NCBI GenBank assembly: GCA_021846965.1 | Contig: JAJZWA010000010.1 | Coordinates: 1 to 64,000 of the forward strand | Length of the DNA: 64,000 nucleotides | Reading direction: 5' to 3' | DNA from: Pseudomonadota bacterium | Lineage (GTDB): Bacteria; Pseudomonadota; Gammaproteobacteria; Burkholderiales; Burkholderiaceae_C | Shown: piece by piece, positions 38,918 through 48,680 of the stretch | Position numbering within the stretch: the first letter of the stretch is position 1 | How the letters are laid out: each line of letters starts with the position of its first letter | Made by a program: the position numbers and the translations under genes | The notes under the pieces: generated by a model | The model's database searches: none | The model's input: only the letters and a program-made list of their open reading frames with translations | What the model was told of the DNA's origin: nothing

Positions 38918-39649
38918 TCAGAGCCGGCCGTCGCGCAGCAGTTCGCGGTCGCGACGCTGCACGTAGCGCTGCAGCAGGCGCTGCTGGGGCATCGACAGAT
39001 GCTGCAGCGACAGGCCGACCAGGCGGGCAGCAGCCTCGCCCGCGGTGGAGCGCAGCACGCGCACGAAACGAAGTTGGGCGGCGCACTCGATAAGCTGGCC
39101 CTCCAGCTCGAATTGCAGGCGCTCGATCCACTCATTGCCCGCCAGGTCGAAGTCGCCAGGCGCCGGGGCGCGCAGGCGCATGCCGCTTGCGCTCAGGTCC
39201 AGGCACTCGGCCTGCAGGCTGCGTGCGCCGCGGCGGAAGAGTTCCAGTCCCGACACGTCGCCGGGCCGCACCGGCACGCGATAGTTGGCGCGGCGCTGCA
39301 ATTGGTACAAGGCATGCGGCCAGCGCAGGCGCAAGGCACCGTAGCCCTCCCAGTCCTGCAGGCGCTCGAGGGTGCAGCGCAGGCCGACGAACATTCCGCC
39401 GGCGCGACCCAGGCACAGCAGTTCCTCCCCGGCCCGCAGGGAGGCGAGGCGCGCCGGGTTGAGCTCGTCGATGATCAGGAACTGCTCGTCGGGGTCGACG
39501 TGCAGCAGCATGGACATGTGCTCGTGTTCCTCGCCGGGCACGATCACGCCCAGGATCTCGCGCCCGCGCTGCAGGCGCTCGAGGGTATGGTGGGCGCGCG
39601 CGGCCACGCGGAACCCGTCCTGGAACAGGGTGTTGACGATCTCTCGCAT
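38918..39649 (-). CDS. ycgR: Flagellar brake protein YcgR (YcgR-N + PilZ)
   Basis: Two-domain layout: YcgR-N-like HMSMLLHVDPDEQFLIIDELNPA, then PilZ-like ANYRVPVRPGDVSGLELFRRGARSLQAECLDLSASGMRLRAP. Confidence 0.88.
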   Translation of the reverse strand: MREIVNTLFQDGFRVAARAHHTLERLQRGREILGVIVPGEEHEHMSMLLHVDPDEQFLIIDELNPARLASLRAGEELLCLGRAGGMFVGLRCTLERLQDWEGYGALRLRWPHALYQLQRRANYRVPVRPGDVSGLELFRRGARSLQAECLDLSASGMRLRAPAPGDFDLAGNEWIERLQFELEGQLIECAAQLRFVRVLRSTAGEAAARLVGLSLQHLSMPQQRLLQRYVQRRDRELLRDGRL

Positions 39650-39715
39650 GCGCTGTCGGGTCCTTGTCGGCCGGCCGCCTTCGCGGCCGGACGCGCGCTG
39701 GCGCCCGCCCCGATC

Positions 39716-40993
39716 TCAGAGCCCCAGGTTCTCCGCCCAGGCCAGGGCTTCCAGGTGGGCGAGGGCGATCGCGCGCTGGCTCAGGCCCAGCAGGCCCGCA
39801 TGCTGGTCGATCTCGTCCCAGTCCTCGCGCTCACAGGCCAGCACGATGCGCAGGTAGGGGCCGAAGGGGCCCTGCCGGTCGCGCAAGGCCTGCATCACCG
39901 GTTCGGCCAGCGAGATCTCCTGCAGCGCGCGCTCCAGAGGCACCCCCAGCATGGCGTCGAGCATGGAGAACACGCCGACCACGAAGGCGTTGTCGCAGTC
40001 CGCGGCGGACATCTGCGCCTGCGCCAGCAGTTCCAGCATGCGGCCGCGGGTGATGGCCACGCGCGCCTGGCTCGACGCCGCGCTGCTGCCCGGGGTGATC
40101 GCCAGCAGCAGCACCAGCCAGCGCAGCAGTTTCTTGTAGCCCAGGATCACCACCGCATGGCGGAAGGAGGTGATCTCGGTCATGAGGCCGAAGCCCGAGG
40201 AATTGATGTAGCGCAGCAGCTTGAACGACAGCGTGGGGTCCTGCTTGAGCACCTCCTCGATGGCCGGCACCTCCGCATGCTTGTTGACCAGGTCGATGAG
40301 GCGCAGCACGGTCGCGTAGGCGGGGTTGACCACCTTCGCGCTGACCGTCTGCGGCCGTGCGAAGTAGTAGCCCTGGAACAGGTGCAGGCCGGCGTCGAAG
40401 TACTCCTTGAAGTTCTCCGGGGTCTCCACCTTCTCGGCGAGCATCAGCAGCTTGGGAAAGGCGCCCATGCGCTTGACCAGCATCGGCAGCACGCCTGCCG
40501 GCAAGGCCTGCACGTCGATCTGCACGTAGCTCAGCAGCGGCAGCCAGGCCGTGTAGGGGGCCGTCAGCGCGTGCACGCCGGCGGCCAGGCGGAAGCCCTT
40601 TTCGCGCAGCGACTGCATGGCGGTGGCGGCCTCGGCGATCAGCGCCGCATCGTCGCCCGCGGCGCGCGGGAGCTCCAGCACGATGCGCTCGGGGAACACG
40701 ATCTCCAGGTGCTCCCCGTCCAGGTCCTCCAGGCGCACGTTGATGAACGCCAGCTTGTCGCCGAACAGATTCTCGGTGGAGATGCTCGACAGCGCGTGGA
40801 ACAGCAGCGCGGTGTCGGATGCGCGGGTGTGCTGGGTCGGTGCCTGCGTGCTGGTGGCGCTGTCGCGCGCCAGCAGTTCGTAGCCGATGATGTGCTGCTG
40901 ACGGTCCAGGATCGGCTGGCGGGCGATATGCGCGTAGTTCTCGCTGCGCGCGGCATCGGCGGCCGGGGATGCGGGAGTCGTGGTGGATTCCAT
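39716..40993 (-). CDS. EAL/HDOD (YuxH-type) protein, EAL probably degenerate
   Basis: ARQPILDRQQHIIGYELLARDSA with YELL replacing EAL core; HDOD segment IEEVLKQDPTLSFKLLRYINSSGFG. Confidence 0.9.
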   Translation of the reverse strand: MESTTTPASPAADAARSENYAHIARQPILDRQQHIIGYELLARDSATSTQAPTQHTRASDTALLFHALSSISTENLFGDKLAFINVRLEDLDGEHLEIVFPERIVLELPRAAGDDAALIAEAATAMQSLREKGFRLAAGVHALTAPYTAWLPLLSYVQIDVQALPAGVLPMLVKRMGAFPKLLMLAEKVETPENFKEYFDAGLHLFQGYYFARPQTVSAKVVNPAYATVLRLIDLVNKHAEVPAIEEVLKQDPTLSFKLLRYINSSGFGLMTEITSFRHAVVILGYKKLLRWLVLLLAITPGSSAASSQARVAITRGRMLELLAQAQMSAADCDNAFVVGVFSMLDAMLGVPLERALQEISLAEPVMQALRDRQGPFGPYLRIVLACEREDWDEIDQHAGLLGLSQRAIALAHLEALAWAENLGL

Positions 40994-41109
40994 CGGGGAT
41001 TGCTGGCTGGACAGGCTGCTCGTGCGGCGCGCCGCGGATGCTCCGGGATGCTAGCAGGCCCGGGGCCCGGCGACTCGTGCGTCGGTCTCGATTCGCCGAT
41101 CTCCGCGCC

Positions 41110-44100
41110 TCAACGCGTCCAGGCGCGCATCCAGGTGTCCAGGTGGTCCTCGAGCATCCAGTTGGCGAGCACCTTTTCACGCAGCGCGTCGCCCTGGGCG
41201 CGCAGCGCCTGGGGCTCGCCCACTGCGTCCTGGATGGCGCGCACCCAGTCGCGGAAACGATTGGCCACGCGCACGACAGGGAAATCCCCCTGGTAGGGCG
41301 TGATGTCCGAGCAGATCACCGGATAGCCGAGCACTCCGTATTCGAGCAGGCGCAGGTGGCTCTTGGCCTCGTTGAAGGCATTGTGTTCCAGCGGGGCCAC
41401 CGCCAGGTCCAGGTCCAGCTCGGCCAGCTTGGGCGCGTATTGGTCCAGCGGGATGCCGGGATGGAATTCCCGCACCACGTCCTTCAGCTCGGGGGGGCAC
41501 AGGCCGAAGAACACCCAGTCCACCTGCGCAGCGGTCTCGCGCACCACCTCCACGATGAGTTCCAGGTCCCCGCTGTGGCCCACGCCGCCGGCCCAGCCCA
41601 CCCGCAGGCGCTTGCGCTCGGCGCGGGCGGGTCGCAGCCCGCCCCAGCGGGCCCGCTCCAGGTAATTGGGGCACACCAGCACCTCGTCGCTGAATCCGGC
41701 ATAGGCCTTGGCCAGCGGCTCGGTGGCCACGACCAGGCGGTGGCACAGGCCCGCGGCCTTGCGGAAGCGCTTGGCGATGTCCTTGTGGATATGTGCGCGG
41801 TGCACGCTCTTGACCGGCAGGTTGGTGATCAGGTCGTCGATCTCGAACACCCGGAAGGCGCGCATCAGGCGTGCATTGCGCTCCAGGGCCTCGATCTGAG
41901 GCCATTCCATCTGGCGCTGCACCACCAGGCTGTCGGCGTCGATGCGTTGCATTTCGGGCGCCTGGAACAGACGCATGGTTTCCCAGCCCTGTGCCAGTCC
42001 GGCCCGGTTGAGCGCACGCAACGGGGAAATGATGCGGTACTCGCCGCAGCCCTCGCGATCGGCCGGGTGCACCAGGATGCGCGGACGCGGGCGCCATTCG
42101 GGGTCCCAGGCCAGCGGCGCCTGGTCATCGAGCAGGAATTCGGTGGTGGCCAGGCTGAGGTGCCGGTTGTAGGCCGGGTCGCGGGCCAGCACCGGGAGCC
42201 ACTTGTCGTACATGGCGTCGCGCTCGGAGGCGAAGCGTTTCTGCTTGGCCTCGTCGGGCTTCTCCTCGACCTTGCCGCGCTGGCTGGCCGACCCCTCGTG
42301 CATCAGCAGCGCGTAGGGCGTGAATACCACGCGCAGGCCGGCGGCTCGCACGCGCAGGCACAGGTCGATGTCGTTGTAGGAGACCTTGAAGGCCTTCTCG
42401 TCCAGGCCGCCGAGCTGCTCGTACAGGCTCTTGCGCACCAGCAGGCAGGCTCCGGTGACGGCGCTGAGATCCTGCACCAGCTGTGCCCGTCCGAAGTAGC
42501 CGCGATCCTCCGGGGCTCGTCCCAGGAAGGGGTGCTCGGCGGGCCCGCGCACGCCCAGGATCACCCCGGCGTGCTGGATCTTGCCGTCCGGGAACAGCAG
42601 CTTGGCGCCCACCGCGCCCACGTCGGGGCGCACCGCCTGGGCCATCATCTCGTCCAGCCAGTCCTCGTGCAGCGCGGCGGTGTCGTTGTTGAGCAGCAGC
42701 AGGAACTCGCCGCGCGCGTTGCGGGCGGCGAGGTTGTTCATGGCGGAGAAATTGAACTCCCCCGGCGCCCGCACCACCCGCAGGCGTCCGCCCAGCTCGG
42801 CCTCGCGCGACTCCACCGTGGCGAGGTAGCGCATCGCGTCGTCGGCCCGGCTGTCGTTGTCGATGATCAGGATCTCATAGGCCGGGTAGCGGGTCTTCTC
42901 GATCACCGATTCGATACAGCGCTGCAGCATGGGCAGCTGGTCGCGCGTGGGAATCAGGATCGACACCAGCGGACGCGGCTCGGGAAGCGGCCAGCGCACG
43001 CGGAACGCGGGCGGGAAGGGGCCACCCTGCACCTGCGCGGAGATGCCCAGCCGGTCGAAATGCGCCTGCAGCACCGCCTGCCCCATGCTCAGGATCTCGG
43101 GCACGCTCTTGCGCGTGTGCCCCGAGCCGGCGCGTCGGTGGTACAGCACTTCCGGCACATGGCCGATGGCCGACTCGGCGATGCCCTCGGCCTGCAGTCG
43201 CTCCCAGGCCCGCAGCGCGAGGTCGTAATCCTCGGCCCCCTCGCGGGCCGCATCGAAGCCCCCGAGGGCCTCGAACAGGTCGCGGCGCACCAGCATCAGG
43301 CCTCCGATGTAGGGCAGGCTGCGCAGGAAATCCAGGTTGAAGTCCGGCTTGCAATGCGGGTTGAGGTGCTGGCCGTCGGCGGTGATCCCGTCCTCGTCGG
43401 TATACACCAGGCGCCACTCCGGGTGCAGGCGAAGCGCATGCTGGATCCGGAACAGCGCGTCGGGGGCGATCATGTCCTCGGCGTCGATCAGGCCCAGCCA
43501 GGACTCGCCGGAGTCGAGCAGGGCGCGGTCGGCAGCCCGGATGGCCTCGGCGGCGCCGCCGGAGCCGTCGATGCGCAGCAGGCGCATCGGCTTGCCGGTG
43601 GGCCACTGGCCGGCCACCGCCTGTTGCGTGCTCCTGCCGGGCATGTCCTCGCGCGTGGCGATCATGGCCAGTGCCACGCCGGGCGTGTGGGCGGGTTCCC
43701 ACGCGGCGCAGCATTCCTGGGCCCAGGTGAATTCCTGGGGCAGCAGGCGGTGCGAGGGCAGCCAGGGTTGCAGCGCAGGCGCCGCGGGCGCGGGGGCCGG
43801 GGGAGCCGGCGCCGCCTGTGCCGTGCTGAGGTGGGCGACCGTGATCGGGGCCTTGTACGGCGTGTCCGCCGCGATGCGCTGGGTTCGGGCGACGAAGTCG
43901 CGCAATTGCTCCTCGAAACGCTGCAGCAGCGAGGCATAGCGTTGTCGAACCCGGTGCACGGTGCTGCGTGCATGCTCGAGGGCCTCGGGCGAGGTGCCCC
44001 AGGCGATGCCGTCGTCGCCGAACTCGTCGCCGGCGAAACTCGATTTGAGATGGGGGTTCGGCAGGAATACCACCGGACAGCCGCACAAAAGCGCCTCGAG

Positions 44101-44799
44101 TGCGAGGGAGGAGTTCTCGTAGCAATAGAACGCCTCGCTGCGCTGAAACAGCGCGATGATCTGTTCCCGGGTCTGGATCGGGCGATCGAGCTTGAAGGTG
44201 CCGCCCAGATCGCTGAGGATTTCCGTGCTGTCCCTGGTGACGTCCAGCAGCTTGCCCCGGTGCAGCAATTGGTATTTGCTGGCGTAGAAGCAGGTGCCCT
44301 GGCGCCGGACCGAGGGATCGGGCCGGAACTGGTTCGGGTCGGACACCGGCAGGTACAGGGTGCACAGCGCCTTGGGGACCGAGCGGCTCAGGATGTCGGT
44401 GTGGCCCACGCAGTATTCGGAGGGCGGGAACTGGGCGTCGCCGCCGAGGGCCCCGGGCAGGTTGAGCAGGTAGCGAACCACCAGCGGCGCCGCGAAGGGG
44501 TTGCCGCGCAGGGTCTCGGGATAGACGGTGACGGGCGTGCGCCCGGCCGCGAAGTCCGCCGCGATCTGCTCCCGGGTGAGCAGGGGGGTGCGCAGATCGG
44601 GGTTGACGCCCGCGCCGGGCGGGACCGCCGCGGGCAGAATCAGGTAGGCCCTCTCCCCGCTCTCGTTGAGACTGTGGCAGAGATGGTGCAGGACGCGCAC
44701 ACCCGCCGAGGTGCGTGAATAAAACGGCGCGAAGATGTAGTAGGGATGCCGAAGACGCGGAAAGATGAGGCTGTGGATGTCGTCATTCGTCGAAGTCAT
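41110..44799 (-). CDS. 1229-aa multidomain glycosyltransferase, candidate flagellin glycosyltransferase
   Basis: N-terminal FAPFYSRTSAGVRVLHHLCHSLN; GT2 segment VSILIPTRDQLPMLQRCIESVIEKTRYPAYEILIIDNDS...LLLLNNDTAAL; C-terminal GT-B-like part WAGGVGHSGDLELI...SHLRLLEYGVLGYPVICSD. Confidence 0.85.
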   Translation of the reverse strand: MTSTNDDIHSLIFPRLRHPYYIFAPFYSRTSAGVRVLHHLCHSLNESGERAYLILPAAVPPGAGVNPDLRTPLLTREQIAADFAAGRTPVTVYPETLRGNPFAAPLVVRYLLNLPGALGGDAQFPPSEYCVGHTDILSRSVPKALCTLYLPVSDPNQFRPDPSVRRQGTCFYASKYQLLHRGKLLDVTRDSTEILSDLGGTFKLDRPIQTREQIIALFQRSEAFYCYENSSLALEALLCGCPVVFLPNPHLKSSFAGDEFGDDGIAWGTSPEALEHARSTVHRVRQRYASLLQRFEEQLRDFVARTQRIAADTPYKAPITVAHLSTAQAAPAPPAPAPAAPALQPWLPSHRLLPQEFTWAQECCAAWEPAHTPGVALAMIATREDMPGRSTQQAVAGQWPTGKPMRLLRIDGSGGAAEAIRAADRALLDSGESWLGLIDAEDMIAPDALFRIQHALRLHPEWRLVYTDEDGITADGQHLNPHCKPDFNLDFLRSLPYIGGLMLVRRDLFEALGGFDAAREGAEDYDLALRAWERLQAEGIAESAIGHVPEVLYHRRAGSGHTRKSVPEILSMGQAVLQAHFDRLGISAQVQGGPFPPAFRVRWPLPEPRPLVSILIPTRDQLPMLQRCIESVIEKTRYPAYEILIIDNDSRADDAMRYLATVESREAELGGRLRVVRAPGEFNFSAMNNLAARNARGEFLLLLNNDTAALHEDWLDEMMAQAVRPDVGAVGAKLLFPDGKIQHAGVILGVRGPAEHPFLGRAPEDRGYFGRAQLVQDLSAVTGACLLVRKSLYEQLGGLDEKAFKVSYNDIDLCLRVRAAGLRVVFTPYALLMHEGSASQRGKVEEKPDEAKQKRFASERDAMYDKWLPVLARDPAYNRHLSLATTEFLLDDQAPLAWDPEWRPRPRILVHPADREGCGEYRIISPLRALNRAGLAQGWETMRLFQAPEMQRIDADSLVVQRQMEWPQIEALERNARLMRAFRVFEIDDLITNLPVKSVHRAHIHKDIAKRFRKAAGLCHRLVVATEPLAKAYAGFSDEVLVCPNYLERARWGGLRPARAERKRLRVGWAGGVGHSGDLELIVEVVRETAAQVDWVFFGLCPPELKDVVREFHPGIPLDQYAPKLAELDLDLAVAPLEHNAFNEAKSHLRLLEYGVLGYPVICSDITPYQGDFPVVRVANRFRDWVRAIQDAVGEPQALRAQGDALREKVLANWMLEDHLDTWMRAWTR

Positions 44800-44940
44800 G
44801 GCGTTCCCATCGAAAGACCGCGCGCAGCCGCGGTCACGGTCGCGTTCCCGGAAGGGACGATCATAGTGGAGCCCCCGACCCGCCCGAGGCGTGGGGGATC
44901 GAGGGCGAGTACCCCTGCCGGGCGGCGGGGCGGCAGGCGC

Positions 44941-46206
44941 TCAGAGGTACTTGAACAGGCTCAATCCCTGCAACTGCGAGAAGGCGCTTTCCGAAGCCTG
45001 CAGGGCCGTCAGGCTCTGCTCGTACTGCGAGATGGTCGCCGGATAGTTGATGCTGGCGATGGTGGTCTGCTGGGTCTGCAGTTGCAGGGTCACGCTGGAA
45101 TTCTGGCTTTGCACGGCCTGCACCTGCTGCAGTCGACTGCCGATCGCCGACTGCGTGCCCAGCAGCACCGTCTGCGCCTGATCCAGGCTGGCGAGGGTGT
45201 CGGAGATGGCCTGCGCGCGGCGCGCGCTGGAACCGCTGCTCGCTCCGCTGCCGCTGAAGGCCTGCTGCAGGTCCAGGAAACTGGCGAACAGGCTCTGGGG
45301 CTTCGAGCCGGCGATGGTGAAACTGTCGCCGGCGGCCGGAGCCCCCAGGATCGGCACCTCGATGGCCGGGTTCGCCCCCGGTGGCAGCCCGATGCTCATG
45401 CCCGAGCTGAAGCTCCCGCTGGACACCACGCCCGAGGCCGAGAAGGCCGCGCCGCTGCCGCTGCTCACCGAGTACACCAGCCCGCCTCCGCTGGGCGCGG
45501 CGCTGAAGCTGATCTGGTATTCGGTGCCGCCCACGGTGAGCAATTGCTGGGCCAGCGAGGGGTTGTTCACCGTGCCGGGGCCGGCGGTGGCGCCGCCGGC
45601 ATTGCTCCCGCTGGCCGATACGCTGAACGTGCCGTTGCCTCCGGGGATGTTCATGAACACCGCATTGCCGGGATCGCCGATGGCCGTGCTCAGGCTGGGG
45701 CCCAGCGCGAGCTGGTTCTGGGCGCCGTCGCCCTGGTAGAGCACCTGGCCGTCGGACTGCAGCACGAAGGGCTGGGTCTGGGTCTGGCTGCCGGCGAACA
45801 CGTAGTTGCCCTGGCCGTCCTGCGTGTTGCCGTACTGCACCAGCTGCTGCAGATAGCCCTGCATGGTGGTGGCGGCGTTCTGCAGCTGTTGCGGGTCGAC
45901 GGTGCCGTTGTTCATCTGCAGCGCCAGCTGACGCACCTGCTGCACCAGGGTGCCCACGCTTTGCAGCGTGGAGCTTTCCAGTTGCAGCGACTGCTGCGCG
46001 TTGCTGCCGTTCTGGCTGAAACCCGCAAGCTGCCCGATCTGCGCCGTCAGCGACACGTTCTGCGCCACGGCCACCGGTTGCGCCGAGGGGTTGACCAGGG
46101 CATTGCCCGTGGACAGCTGCTGGCTCAGGGTGGTGAGCAAGGTCTGCTGTTGCAGGATGCCGCCCAGGCTGGCGGCGTAGAACTGGTTGCTGCTGATGAT
46201 CTGCAT
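44941..46206 (-). CDS. flgL: Flagellar hook-associated protein FlgL
   Basis: Starts MQIISSNQFYAASLGGILQQQTLLTTLSQQLSTGNALVNPSAQPVAVAQN; flagellin-like ends; next to flgK. Confidence 0.93.
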   Translation of the reverse strand: MQIISSNQFYAASLGGILQQQTLLTTLSQQLSTGNALVNPSAQPVAVAQNVSLTAQIGQLAGFSQNGSNAQQSLQLESSTLQSVGTLVQQVRQLALQMNNGTVDPQQLQNAATTMQGYLQQLVQYGNTQDGQGNYVFAGSQTQTQPFVLQSDGQVLYQGDGAQNQLALGPSLSTAIGDPGNAVFMNIPGGNGTFSVSASGSNAGGATAGPGTVNNPSLAQQLLTVGGTEYQISFSAAPSGGGLVYSVSSGSGAAFSASGVVSSGSFSSGMSIGLPPGANPAIEVPILGAPAAGDSFTIAGSKPQSLFASFLDLQQAFSGSGASSGSSARRAQAISDTLASLDQAQTVLLGTQSAIGSRLQQVQAVQSQNSSVTLQLQTQQTTIASINYPATISQYEQSLTALQASESAFSQLQGLSLFKYL

Positions 46207-46228
46207 CGAATGCTCCCGCGATCGCCGC

Positions 46229-48232
46229 TCAGGCGGACTGCACCGCCGTGATCAGCGATTGGAACAGGCTGCCGCCGATCTGGATCGCCGTGGCCGCTGC
46301 CTGGTAGGCCTGCTGGTATTGCATCAGGCGCGCGGCCTCCTGGTCCAGGTTCACCCCCGACACCGACTGCTGGGCGCTGCCCGCCTGCTGGGCCACGGCG
46401 GTGGCCGCGCTGAGCGCGCTTTGCGCCTGGTTGCCCTGGGAGGCGACCTGGCCCACCAGCTGGGTGTAGGCGCCCTGCAGCGACAGCGTGCCGTTGCTCA
46501 GGGTGTCTGCGCTCTGCAGCGCCGCCATGGCGCTGGCGTTGCCGCCGTTGCCGGGGCCTCCCGGGCTGAGGCTGAAGGCATCGCCCGACACCGCGACGTT
46601 GCCGCTCAGGTTCACGCTCCAGTAGCCTCCCGGCGGGTTCGAGCCGTAGGCCACGTCGATGGTCGTGCCGCTTCCGCCCAGCGAGACGCTGCCGCTGGCC
46701 AGCACCGTGCTCGAGCCCGGTTGCGTGACGATGAATCCGACGCTGGAGCCGCTGGTGCCTCCGCTGCTGAGGGTGATCTGCAGCGCGGTGGGCACGCTGA
46801 CCCCGGAGACCACGATCGCGCCGGCGCTTCCCGAGGCGTACTGCCCGCCGGAAAGCGCGAGGTTGCCCAGGTTGTTGTCCTGCAGGCTGCCTGAGACCAT
46901 CTGCCCGGCGCTGCTGACGTAGGGGGCGGCCGCGGCGATGGACTTCGGGTCGGTCAGCAGGGAACGGAAATTCACCGCGCCCAGGCGCGTGGGCAGCACT
47001 TCGAAGGTGTTGCCCGCGGCGGCCCCGCTGACGGCAACCTGCACGCCCGCGAAGCTCAGCGTGGTGACGCCTCCCGAGGTGCTCTGGGTCAGGCTCGTGG
47101 CCTGTCCGGTCGTCAGGTCGGTGGCGCTCCAGCTGGTGCCGTCGAACTTGATCTGGTAGTTGTCCCCGCTGAGCTGGTTGGCGCTGACGATGGTTCCGCT
47201 GACGCTGGCCGTGCCCGTGTTGGCGCTGTTGGCCAGCACCTGCACCGGACCGGAGGCGAACATCGCGCTGCCCAGCTTGCCGTTCAGGTCCAGCCCCTGC
47301 GCCTGTTGCTGGTTCATCGCTTGCGCCAGGGCATCGGCGATGCGCCCGAGGTTGTCCTGCGCGGGCTGCAGCACCTGGCTGCGGAACTGCAGCAGCCCGC
47401 CCAGCGCGCCGCCCTGCAGGCTTTGCGACAGGATGGCACCGTTGCTGGCATAGGCCACCTCGGTCTGCGAGGGGTCGTAGGGATTGCTGGCCGTGGTCAG
47501 CGCGTAGGACTGGCTGCCTGCCACCAGGACCTGCCCGCTGTTGGTGAACACGTTGAGCGAGTTGCCCTGCTGCAGCACGCTGACGCCGAGCTGCCCCGAC
47601 AACTGCGTGATCAGCTGGTCGCGCTGGTCGAGCAGGGTGTTCGGGTTGTTGTTGCTCGAGGTCATCGAGTTGATCTGCACGTTGAGCTGTGCGATCTGCT
47701 GGGTCAGCGAGTTGATGCTGACGATGCTTTGCCCGATCTGCTGGTTCACCCCGCTGGACTCGGCCTGCAGCTGGGCGCCGGCGTTGCCCAGGGTCTGTGC
47801 CAGGGTCTGCGCCTGGCTGATCAGGGCCTGGCGCGAGGGGATGTCGGAGGGATTGGCCGCCACCTGGGCGACTCCGCTGGCGAAGAACTGGTTGATCGAG
47901 GTGCTGAGGCCGGACTGGTTGCCGCTGACCAGGTTCACCAGGGACTGCAGTTCGCTGTTCAGCGTGCTCGCCCCGCTGAGGCTGGAGGTGGTGCTCCACA
48001 CCTGGGTCTGCACGTAGTTGCTGTAGCTGCGCGTGACCGTGGTCAGGTCCGTGCCGTTGCCCAGGTACAGCCCGCCGTAGGTGCTGGCCGGCTGCGTGGT
48101 CTGCACCACCTGCTCGCGGCTGTAGCCCGGCGTGTTGACGTTGGAAATATTGTTGCCCGTCACCTGCAGGGCGTTGAGCGCCGCCTCCAGCCCGGTGAGG
48201 GCGTTGCTGACCAGACCGCTGACTCCTGACAT
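46229..48232 (-). CDS. flgK: Flagellar hook-associated protein FlgK
   Basis: GLEAALNALQVTGNNISNVNTPGYSREQ; C-terminal VSGVNLDQEAARLMQYQQAYQAAATAIQIGGSLFQSLI. Confidence 0.97.
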   Translation of the reverse strand: MSGVSGLVSNALTGLEAALNALQVTGNNISNVNTPGYSREQVVQTTQPASTYGGLYLGNGTDLTTVTRSYSNYVQTQVWSTTSSLSGASTLNSELQSLVNLVSGNQSGLSTSINQFFASGVAQVAANPSDIPSRQALISQAQTLAQTLGNAGAQLQAESSGVNQQIGQSIVSINSLTQQIAQLNVQINSMTSSNNNPNTLLDQRDQLITQLSGQLGVSVLQQGNSLNVFTNSGQVLVAGSQSYALTTASNPYDPSQTEVAYASNGAILSQSLQGGALGGLLQFRSQVLQPAQDNLGRIADALAQAMNQQQAQGLDLNGKLGSAMFASGPVQVLANSANTGTASVSGTIVSANQLSGDNYQIKFDGTSWSATDLTTGQATSLTQSTSGGVTTLSFAGVQVAVSGAAAGNTFEVLPTRLGAVNFRSLLTDPKSIAAAAPYVSSAGQMVSGSLQDNNLGNLALSGGQYASGSAGAIVVSGVSVPTALQITLSSGGTSGSSVGFIVTQPGSSTVLASGSVSLGGSGTTIDVAYGSNPPGGYWSVNLSGNVAVSGDAFSLSPGGPGNGGNASAMAALQSADTLSNGTLSLQGAYTQLVGQVASQGNQAQSALSAATAVAQQAGSAQQSVSGVNLDQEAARLMQYQQAYQAAATAIQIGGSLFQSLITAVQSA

Positions 48233-48235
48233 GGC

Positions 48236-48643
48236 TCAACCCCTTCCCAGACTGCCGCGCGCGTGGCCGGACTGCGCTTGCCCGTACACGGGCTCGGCGC
48301 CCCGGCGGGCCGATTTGTCGCGAGCCGCGCGCAGCGCCTCGCTCCACAGCAGCAGCGTGTGCTGCAGGCCGTCGTATTCCTGCCGCAAGGCCTCGGCCTG
48401 CGCCTGCAACTGCGCGTCCGGCTGGCCGGCGCGGCCTTCGGCGCGTCGCGCGGTGAAGGGCGCCAGACGGTCGAGCAGGGGCTGCCACAGGGGCAGCATG
48501 GCCTGCGGGGACATGTCCCCCTCCATGAGCGTGCGGCGCTTGTCGCGCAGCATCGACGTCAGCGCTCCGAGCAGGGCGAGTTCATCGCCGTCGGCGCCCG
48601 GCGCATCGTGCCGGGTCAGGGGAGGGGTCGCGCGCGCGAACAT
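48236..48643 (-). CDS. Small helical protein, candidate FlgN-like export chaperone
   Basis: 135-aa ORF between flgJ and flgK; coiled-coil-like with EPVYGQAQSG tail resembling FlgN AVYGPRGQT. Confidence 0.55.
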   Translation of the reverse strand: MFARATPPLTRHDAPGADGDELALLGALTSMLRDKRRTLMEGDMSPQAMLPLWQPLLDRLAPFTARRAEGRAGQPDAQLQAQAEALRQEYDGLQHTLLLWSEALRAARDKSARRGAEPVYGQAQSGHARGSLGRG

Positions 48644-48680
48644 GATGGTCTGGGATCAACGCAATTCAGGAGTTTCAACG

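Noticed and set aside
40969-44718. 1249-aa plus-strand ORF opposite the glycosyltransferase
   Set aside because: Composition typical of an antisense shadow; the minus-strand ORF contains clear GT2 motifs
44840-44940. Rho-independent terminator between flgL and the glycosyltransferase (CCCCCGACCCGCCCGAGGCGTGGGGG)
   Set aside because: Imperfect stem with asymmetric internal loop and no U-tract; too weak to list as a feature
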